In this document: piece after piece, positions 59,208-64,000 of the stretch
How the letters are laid out: the number at the start of each line of letters is the position of its first letter
Position numbering within the stretch: position 1 is the stretch's first letter
Assembly (NCBI GenBank): GCA_900473185.1
Contig: UCKU01000043.1
Coordinates: 40,962-104,961 of the forward strand
Direction of reading: 5' to 3'
Origin: Hyphomicrobiales bacterium
GTDB taxonomy: Bacteria; Pseudomonadota; Alphaproteobacteria; Rhizobiales; Rhizobiaceae
Length of the DNA stretch: 64,000 bases
Notes under the pieces: model-generated
What the model was told of the DNA's origin: nothing
Seen by the model: the letters and a program-made list of their open reading frames with translations, nothing else
Database searches by the model: none
Translations under genes and position numbers: made by a program

Positions 59208-60833
59208 ATGACTGAATTGAAAACCAACAGCGGCAATCCGCTGCATCCCTCCGTGCCGGAACTGTGCGAACAGGTCCGTGCCGGCAAGATCGATCGCCGC
59301 GGTTTCCTGCGTGCCGTCGCCTGGCTCGGTGTGACGGCGGCCTCCGCCAGCGCCTTCCTCGGCGACAGCAAGCCGGCTCTTGCGCAGGAAACGCCCACGG
59401 ATGGTGGCACGCTGCGTTTCGGCTGCCAGATCCAGGAACTGACCGATCCGATGATGACGAGCTGGATCGAGGCTTCGAACCTCTATCGCAACAGCCTCGA
59501 ATTCCTGACCTATGTCGATGCCGACAACGTCACCCATCCCTACCTTGCCAAGAGCTGGACGCCGTCTGCCGATCTCAAGACCTGGGATTTCGAGCTCGAC
59601 GAGCGCGCCAAGTGGTCGAATGGCGATGCTTTCACGCCTGAGGACGTGATCTTCAACATCCAGCGCTGGATCGCTCCGGACTCGCAGTCTTCCAACAAGA
59701 CCGCATTCTCGGCCGTCGAGAAGGTGGAAAAGACCGGCGATCATGCGGTTCGCATCACGCTGTCGCGCGCGGTTTCCTCGCTGCCCGAACAGCTCTACTC
59801 CTACACTTGCCCGATGCTGCACCGCGACTTCGTCAAGGGTGGCGCCAACTGGCCGGCTAATCCTGTTGGTACCGGTCCGTTCAAGCTGGACGCCTACGAA
59901 GTTGGTCGTCAGGCCGTGTTCAGCAAGCGCGGCGATTACTGGGGCACACCGGCTCATCTGGACGGCATCCAGTATATCGACCTCGGCACCGATATCACCA
60001 CGCATCTCGCAGCGCTTTCGAGCGGCCAGATCGATATCATCTACCGTGCGACGATCGCCGAATACGATCTCATGAAGTCGCTGCCGAACATCCAGATCCT
60101 GACCGGCAAGGCTGCCCATACGCTCGTCATGCGCATGCAGTCCGACCAGAAGCCGTTCGACGATATCCGCGTCCGCAAGGCCGTGCAGCTTGCCGCCGAC
60201 AACAAACAGATGCTCGACGTTGCCTATCGCGGCGAAGGCGAAGTTGGTGCCAACTTCCACGTCTCGCCGGTTCAGCCCGACTACTTCGCGCTGCCGGCTG
60301 TGCCCCGCGATGTCGAGAAGGCCAAGGCCCTGCTCGCAGAAGCCGGCTACAAGGACGGTTTGGACCTTGAACTGACGCTCGGCAACACGCAGGGTACCTG
60401 GGAACAGGATACCGCGCAGGTGCTGCAGCAGAACCTTGCCGAAGCCGGCATCCGGCTCAAGCTCAATGTCCTGCCAGCCTCGCAGTATTGGCCGATCTGG
60501 GACAAGGTTCCCTTTGGTCTGACCTACTGGGCGCACCGTCCGCTCGGTGCGATGACGCTCGATCTTGCCTACCGCTCAGGCGGTGCCTGGAACGAGAGCC
60601 ATTTCGCCAGCAAGGAATTCGACGCCGCGCTCGACAAGGCTCTGGCCGTCGTCGATCCCGCCAAGCGCCCCGAAGCCATGAAGGATGTCCAGCAGATCCT
60701 GCAGGATTCCGGCGTCATCGTTCAACCCTACTGGCCGAACCGCTTCAGCGCCGCAGCCACCACCGTTCGCGGTTTCGTGCTCCATCCGGCGGATTACTTC
60801 CGCATGGACGGCGTCTGGCTCGCCAAGGCTTGA
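59208..60833 (+). CDS. Dipeptide/oligopeptide-type ABC transporter binding protein
   Basis: 541 residues, SBP family 5 (DppA/OppA). A Tat-type signal is likely: DRRGFLRAVAWLGVTAASAS (about residues 29-48), with cleavage near ALA-QETPT. It has WSNGDAFTPEDVIFNIQRWI and GTGPFKLDAYEVGRQAVF, both family hallmarks. ATG 59208 follows GGAGGAGG. Such proteins bind peptides but also opines, sugars and nickel. The catabolic neighbours argue for a small organic compound. A hairpin (60841-60866) follows the gene. Confidence 0.85.
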   Translation: MTELKTNSGNPLHPSVPELCEQVRAGKIDRRGFLRAVAWLGVTAASASAFLGDSKPALAQETPTDGGTLRFGCQIQELTDPMMTSWIEASNLYRNSLEFLTYVDADNVTHPYLAKSWTPSADLKTWDFELDERAKWSNGDAFTPEDVIFNIQRWIAPDSQSSNKTAFSAVEKVEKTGDHAVRITLSRAVSSLPEQLYSYTCPMLHRDFVKGGANWPANPVGTGPFKLDAYEVGRQAVFSKRGDYWGTPAHLDGIQYIDLGTDITTHLAALSSGQIDIIYRATIAEYDLMKSLPNIQILTGKAAHTLVMRMQSDQKPFDDIRVRKAVQLAADNKQMLDVAYRGEGEVGANFHVSPVQPDYFALPAVPRDVEKAKALLAEAGYKDGLDLELTLGNTQGTWEQDTAQVLQQNLAEAGIRLKLNVLPASQYWPIWDKVPFGLTYWAHRPLGAMTLDLAYRSGGAWNESHFASKEFDAALDKALAVVDPAKRPEAMKDVQQILQDSGVIVQPYWPNRFSAAATTVRGFVLHPADYFRMDGVWLAKA

Positions 60834-60840
60834 TCTTCGG

Positions 60841-60866
60841 CGGGGCCGCTCATCGCGGCGGCCCCG
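60841..60866 (+). promoter_or_regulatory. Intercistronic hairpin after the binding-protein gene
   Basis: CGGGGCCG and CGGCCCCG form an 8-bp GC stem around a 10-base loop, without T-run, between binding-protein and permease genes. It probably protects the upstream message, as at 36994. Confidence 0.5.
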
Positions 60867-60886
60867 ACCCGGCAAAGAGGTGGTTC

Positions 60887-61846
60887 GTGACCGTTTTCCT
60901 TTTCATTCTCCGTAAACTGGCAAGCGCACTCGCGGTGATGTTCACCGTGTCGCTGCTCGTTTACCTGGCGCTGGAGGTCAATGTCGGCGATGTCGCCGTC
61001 AAGGTCCTCGGCCAGTTCTCGACGCCGGCCCAACGCGCCCAGTGGTTGACGGCCAATGGTTACGACGATCCCTTCCTCATCCGTTACGGCCGCTGGCTCT
61101 GGTCCTTCATCACTGGCGACTGGGGCATGTCCACCTACTATCGTGCGCCCGTTGCCCAGCTGATCCCCGATCGGCTTGCGGCTTCCGGCATCCTTGCTGG
61201 CGGTGCGCTGCTGGTGATCGTGCCTGTCGGCCTGTTTGCGGGCATCATTGCCGGCATGCGTCAGGGTTCGGTTCTCGATCGAGTCGTCTCCTTCATTGCG
61301 ATCGCCACGACCTCGATCCCGGATTTCGCTTCCGCCGTCTTCTTCTCCGCCGTGTTCGTGTTCTGGCTGCACTGGCTGCCAGGCGCCAGCACCATGCTAT
61401 CCGGTTTCTCGCTGCAGCAGATCATTCTGCCGGTTCTCGTGCTCGGCTTTTATTCGACCGGCTACCTGGCGCGCGTGACCCGCGCCTCGATGATCGAGGT
61501 CATGGGCACACATTATGTTCGCACGGCGCGCCTCAAGGGTGCCAGCACCGCACGCATCGTCTGGCGCCATGCGCTGCGCAATGCGCTGATCACACCGGTC
61601 ACCGTCATCATGCTGCAGTTTCCCTGGCTGCTGTCCGGCGTCATCGTCGTGGAGGTCTTCTATGCCTATAAGGGTTTCGGCACGCTGCTCTATGACGCCG
61701 CGCTCAATAGCGATATCCGCCTCGTCGAAGCCTGCGCGATGGTGAGCGTTGTCGTTGTCGTCGCGACGCAGATTCTCTCCGACCTCGCCTATGGTTGGCT
61801 CAATCCCCGCGTCTCGCTGCTCGATGCGGCCAAGGGACGGAAGTGA
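60887..61846 (+). CDS. Dipeptide-type ABC permease (DppB-like)
   Basis: 319 residues from GTG 60887 (GAGG 6 bases upstream). Six spans, the N-terminal RKLASALAVMFTVSLLVYL and the coupling loop THYVRTARLKGASTARIVWRH (about 208-228). It pairs with the DppC-like protein encoded seven bases downstream. Confidence 0.86.
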   Translation: MTVFLFILRKLASALAVMFTVSLLVYLALEVNVGDVAVKVLGQFSTPAQRAQWLTANGYDDPFLIRYGRWLWSFITGDWGMSTYYRAPVAQLIPDRLAASGILAGGALLVIVPVGLFAGIIAGMRQGSVLDRVVSFIAIATTSIPDFASAVFFSAVFVFWLHWLPGASTMLSGFSLQQIILPVLVLGFYSTGYLARVTRASMIEVMGTHYVRTARLKGASTARIVWRHALRNALITPVTVIMLQFPWLLSGVIVVEVFYAYKGFGTLLYDAALNSDIRLVEACAMVSVVVVVATQILSDLAYGWLNPRVSLLDAAKGRK

Positions 61847-61853
61847 GGGCGCC

Positions 61854-62699
61854 ATGGTGAAGGTTGTAAAACCCTACGTCTCCAATCCGGTCATCCTGAT
61901 CGGCGGCTTCCTGACGATCGGCTGGTTGCTGGTGGCAATTTTCGCGCCGTTCCTGGCACCCTATGATCCGATCCGCACGCTGCTGCCGCTCGCAAAACCG
62001 GGTGCTGCCGATCGGTCCGGCGATGTGTTCTGGCTCGGAACCGACAAGCTCGGCCGCGATATTCTCTCGCGCTTGATCTACGGCGCCCGTACCGTGGTCG
62101 TGTTCTCGACGCTTGCGACAGTGACTGCCTATGTGGTCGGCGTGGTCCTCGGGCTTGTCGCCGGCTACTGGCGCGGCTGGGGCGATGCGGTGCTGTCCTA
62201 TATCGCCAATGTGGTGCTCTCCTTCCCGGTGCTGGTGCTCTACATCGTCATCATCGTGGTGGTCGGCTCCTCGCCGTTCAACATCGTGCTTGCCGTCACC
62301 TTCGGCAGCGCGCCGGCAATCTTCCGCATCGTGCGCGGCATCACCATCGACGTTTCGAGCCGCGACTATGTGGCGGCTGCGGTGACCCAGGGCGAAAGCA
62401 CCTGGCGCATCATGCTCTTCGATATCCTGCCCAATGCCAGCGGTCCGCTCGCAGTCGATTTCTGCCTGCGCCTCGGCTACACGGCGATCACCATTGGCAC
62501 GCTCGGCTTTCTCGGTCTCGGCCTGCCGCCACCGACGCCGGACTGGGGCACAATGGTCAATGAAGGCCGCGCCATGGCGATCGCCTTCCCGCATCTCGTC
62601 ATCTTTCCATGCTTGGCGATCTCGTCGCTGATGCTGGGCTTGAGCCTGCTGGCGGACGGATTGCGGGAAGTCTCGGAAGCGCAGGGGAGGCGTGCATGA
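61854..62699 (+). CDS. Dipeptide-type ABC permease (DppC-like)
   Basis: 281 residues from ATG 61854. It has WLGTDKLGRDILSRLIYGAR near residue 62, the DppC hallmark, and a coupling loop SRDYVAAAVTQGESTWRIM (about 165-183). Its TGA overlaps the ATPase ATG. Confidence 0.86.
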   Translation: MVKVVKPYVSNPVILIGGFLTIGWLLVAIFAPFLAPYDPIRTLLPLAKPGAADRSGDVFWLGTDKLGRDILSRLIYGARTVVVFSTLATVTAYVVGVVLGLVAGYWRGWGDAVLSYIANVVLSFPVLVLYIVIIVVVGSSPFNIVLAVTFGSAPAIFRIVRGITIDVSSRDYVAAAVTQGESTWRIMLFDILPNASGPLAVDFCLRLGYTAITIGTLGFLGLGLPPPTPDWGTMVNEGRAMAIAFPHLVIFPCLAISSLMLGLSLLADGLREVSEAQGRRA

Positions 62700-64000
62700 G
62701 CAGCAACGAAAGCCAACCGATCCTCCGGGTCGAAAATCTCAGTGTCGCCCTGCCGAAGGGCGCCGACCGACCCTACGCCGTCAAGGCGGCTAGCTTCGAT
62801 CTGAGGCCGCGGGAAATTCTCTGCATTGTCGGCGAGTCCGGTTCGGGCAAGTCGGTTCTGTCCAGCGCGCTGATGGGAGCAGTGCCGGAAGGACTGAAGG
62901 TTTCCGGCGGCAAGGTGATGCTCGGGGATACTGATCTTGTCGGCCTCTCCGAACGGGCGTTCCGGGCGATCCGGGGCAGCGATATCGCAATGATCTTCCA
63001 GGAGCCGATCGCCTCGCTTAATCCGGCGATGACGGTGTCGGCACAGATCGAGGAAGTCTTTGAATTGCATTCGGATTTCGATGCCGCCGAGCGCAAGAAG
63101 CGCGCTCGGGCGCTGATCGAATCCATGCATCTGCCGAACCCGGACCGTATCCTGCAGGCCTATCCGCATGAGCTCTCCGGCGGCCAGTGCCAGCGTGTCG
63201 TCATCGCAATGGCGCTGGCCATGAACCCGCGCGTCCTGATTGCCGACGAGCCAACGACCGCGCTCGACGTCACGACGCAGGCGCAGGTGCTGAAGCTCGT
63301 GCGCGAGCTTCGTAATATGCACGACCATGGCATTCTCTTCATCACGCATGACTTCGGTGTCGTTGCCGATATTGCCGACCGCGTCGCCGTCATGCGCTAT
63401 GGCGAGATCGTCGAGATCGGCGAGGCAAGACAGGTGCTGACAGCGCCTGTACATCCCTACACCAAAGAGCTTATCGCCGCTGTGCCGAGCCTGACGCCGC
63501 ACGACCGCCCAGCCCCGCCGCGGGGTGAAGAGCCGGTGCTTGCGGTGCATGATCTGCAGCATTCCTACGGCAGCGTTCAGGTCCTGAAACATGTAGAGCT
63601 CAGCCTCTCGCCGGGCCGCGTGGTCTCCATCGTCGGTGAATCTGGCTGCGGCAAGTCCACCCTTGCCAAGGCGATGATCCGCCTCATCCAGCCGAAGAGC
63701 GGCCGGGTAGAGGTTGCAGGTGCGGATCTGCTCGGCCTTGCGCCGGCACCGCTGCGCGCACGCCGCCGGTCGATCCAGATGATCTTCCAGGATCCGTTCG
63801 GCTCGCTCAATCCGCGCCGCCGTGTCGGCCCGATGATCGCCCGCTCCGCCATGCTTGCCGGTGTCGAAGCCGGTGAAGCGCGCCGCCGAGCGGAAGAGTT
63901 GCTTGATCTCGTCGGCCTGCAGAAGAGTGCCTACTGGCGCAAGCCGTCGGCCTTTTCCGGCGGGCAGCGGCAGCGCATCGGCATTGCCCGCGCGCTCGCC
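62696..64000 (+). CDS. Fused DppD-DppF-type ABC ATPase, cut by window edge
   Basis: Translated by hand from ATG 62696 to the end (at least 435 residues, no stop). Two ATPase domains lie in one chain. The first has IVGESGSGKSVLSSALMG, LSGGQCQRVVIAMALAM and VLIADEPTTALD. The second starts near residue 280, with IVGESGCGKSTLAKAMIRL, and reaches FSGGQRQRIGIARALA at the edge. An oligopeptide C-terminal segment, HPYTKELIAAVPSL, joins them. The fusion replaces separate DppD and DppF subunits. Confidence 0.87.
   Translation, partial: MSSNESQPILRVENLSVALPKGADRPYAVKAASFDLRPREILCIVGESGSGKSVLSSALMGAVPEGLKVSGGKVMLGDTDLVGLSERAFRAIRGSDIAMIFQEPIASLNPAMTVSAQIEEVFELHSDFDAAERKKRARALIESMHLPNPDRILQAYPHELSGGQCQRVVIAMALAMNPRVLIADEPTTALDVTTQAQVLKLVRELRNMHDHGILFITHDFGVVADIADRVAVMRYGEIVEIGEARQVLTAPVHPYTKELIAAVPSLTPHDRPAPPRGEEPVLAVHDLQHSYGSVQVLKHVELSLSPGRVVSIVGESGCGKSTLAKAMIRLIQPKSGRVEVAGADLLGLAPAPLRARRRSIQMIFQDPFGSLNPRRRVGPMIARSAMLAGVEAGEARRRAEELLDLVGLQKSAYWRKPSAFSGGQRQRIGIARALA

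Noticed and set aside
59190..60536. A 448-codon minus-strand frame opposite the peptide-binding protein gene
   Set aside because: Shadow; the plus-strand gene has a Tat signal and SBP family 5 motifs.
1..64000. tRNA or rRNA genes, insertion sequences, prophage or CRISPR arrays
   Set aside because: No transposase, integrase, regularly spaced repeats or tRNA-like cloverleaf was recognised on reading the intergenic stretches; a tRNAscan or repeat search was not possible.

Overview
The window looks like chromosomal or large-replicon DNA of an alphaproteobacterium of the Rhizobiaceae (Rhizobium/Agrobacterium type). The evidence is an exo-type polysaccharide cluster, the many LysR, GntR and LuxR regulators, the dominance of ABC transporters, high GC with tight ATGA or TGATG gene overlaps, and two copies of a palindromic intergenic repeat (about 39498-39534 and 45823-45866). 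I see no tRNA, rRNA, insertion sequence, phage gene or CRISPR array. Gene families are assigned by reading motifs; no database search was run.

Region 1 (1-14115) is an exopolysaccharide locus. A leftward operon carries an ExoY-like initiating sugar transferase, an ExoP/Wzc-like co-polymerase with a degenerate kinase domain, a GT2 glycosyltransferase, an ExoF-like export protein and a polymerase. A truncated GT8 gene and a SyrA/ExoX-like small membrane protein lie beyond it. A Crp/Fnr-type regulator opens the rightward half, followed by two GT4 enzymes, an ExoT-like flippase and an ExoK-like glycanase. A CRP-type site sits in the exoY promoter.

Region 2 (14112-18591) has a LysR gene divergent from a three-gene operon (unusual SDR, RraA-type aldolase, DapA-type lyase), then a D-2-hydroxyacid dehydrogenase.

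Region 3 (18699-38208) is the most interesting part: a predicted catabolic regulon for methoxylated, lignin-type aromatic acids. It has a LigM-like tetrahydrofolate-dependent O-demethylase, a MetF-like methylene-THF reductase, LigA and LigB ring-cleavage subunits, a second (VOC-type) extradiol dioxygenase, an aldehyde dehydrogenase, GalB-, GalC- and GalD-like enzymes leading to pyruvate and oxaloacetate, a GntR regulator and a LIV-type ABC importer. A perfect palindrome, ATGTATACAT, occurs four times, each in the promoter region of one of these units (metF, hydrolase-ligAB/gntR, ligM, ABC importer). A MurA paralogue with an Asp in place of the catalytic Cys is embedded here.

Region 4 (38540-46278) holds a PPK2 polyphosphate kinase, a four-gene ABC importer divergent from a GntR gene and a mannonate dehydratase (hexuronate use), and an ACT-domain protein.

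Region 5 (46303-51430) is regulatory: GntR, a LuxR solo with a small upstream ORF, a histidine kinase/FixJ-type pair plus a receiver-only protein, and a predicted small RNA with C/U-rich hairpin loops at 51248-51430.

Region 6 (51687-64000) has a HlyD/ABC-2 export operon lacking an ATPase, an operon of aldo-keto reductase, formaldehyde-activating-enzyme-like protein, succinate-semialdehyde-type dehydrogenase and LysR, and a dipeptide-type ABC importer whose fused ATPase runs off the window end.
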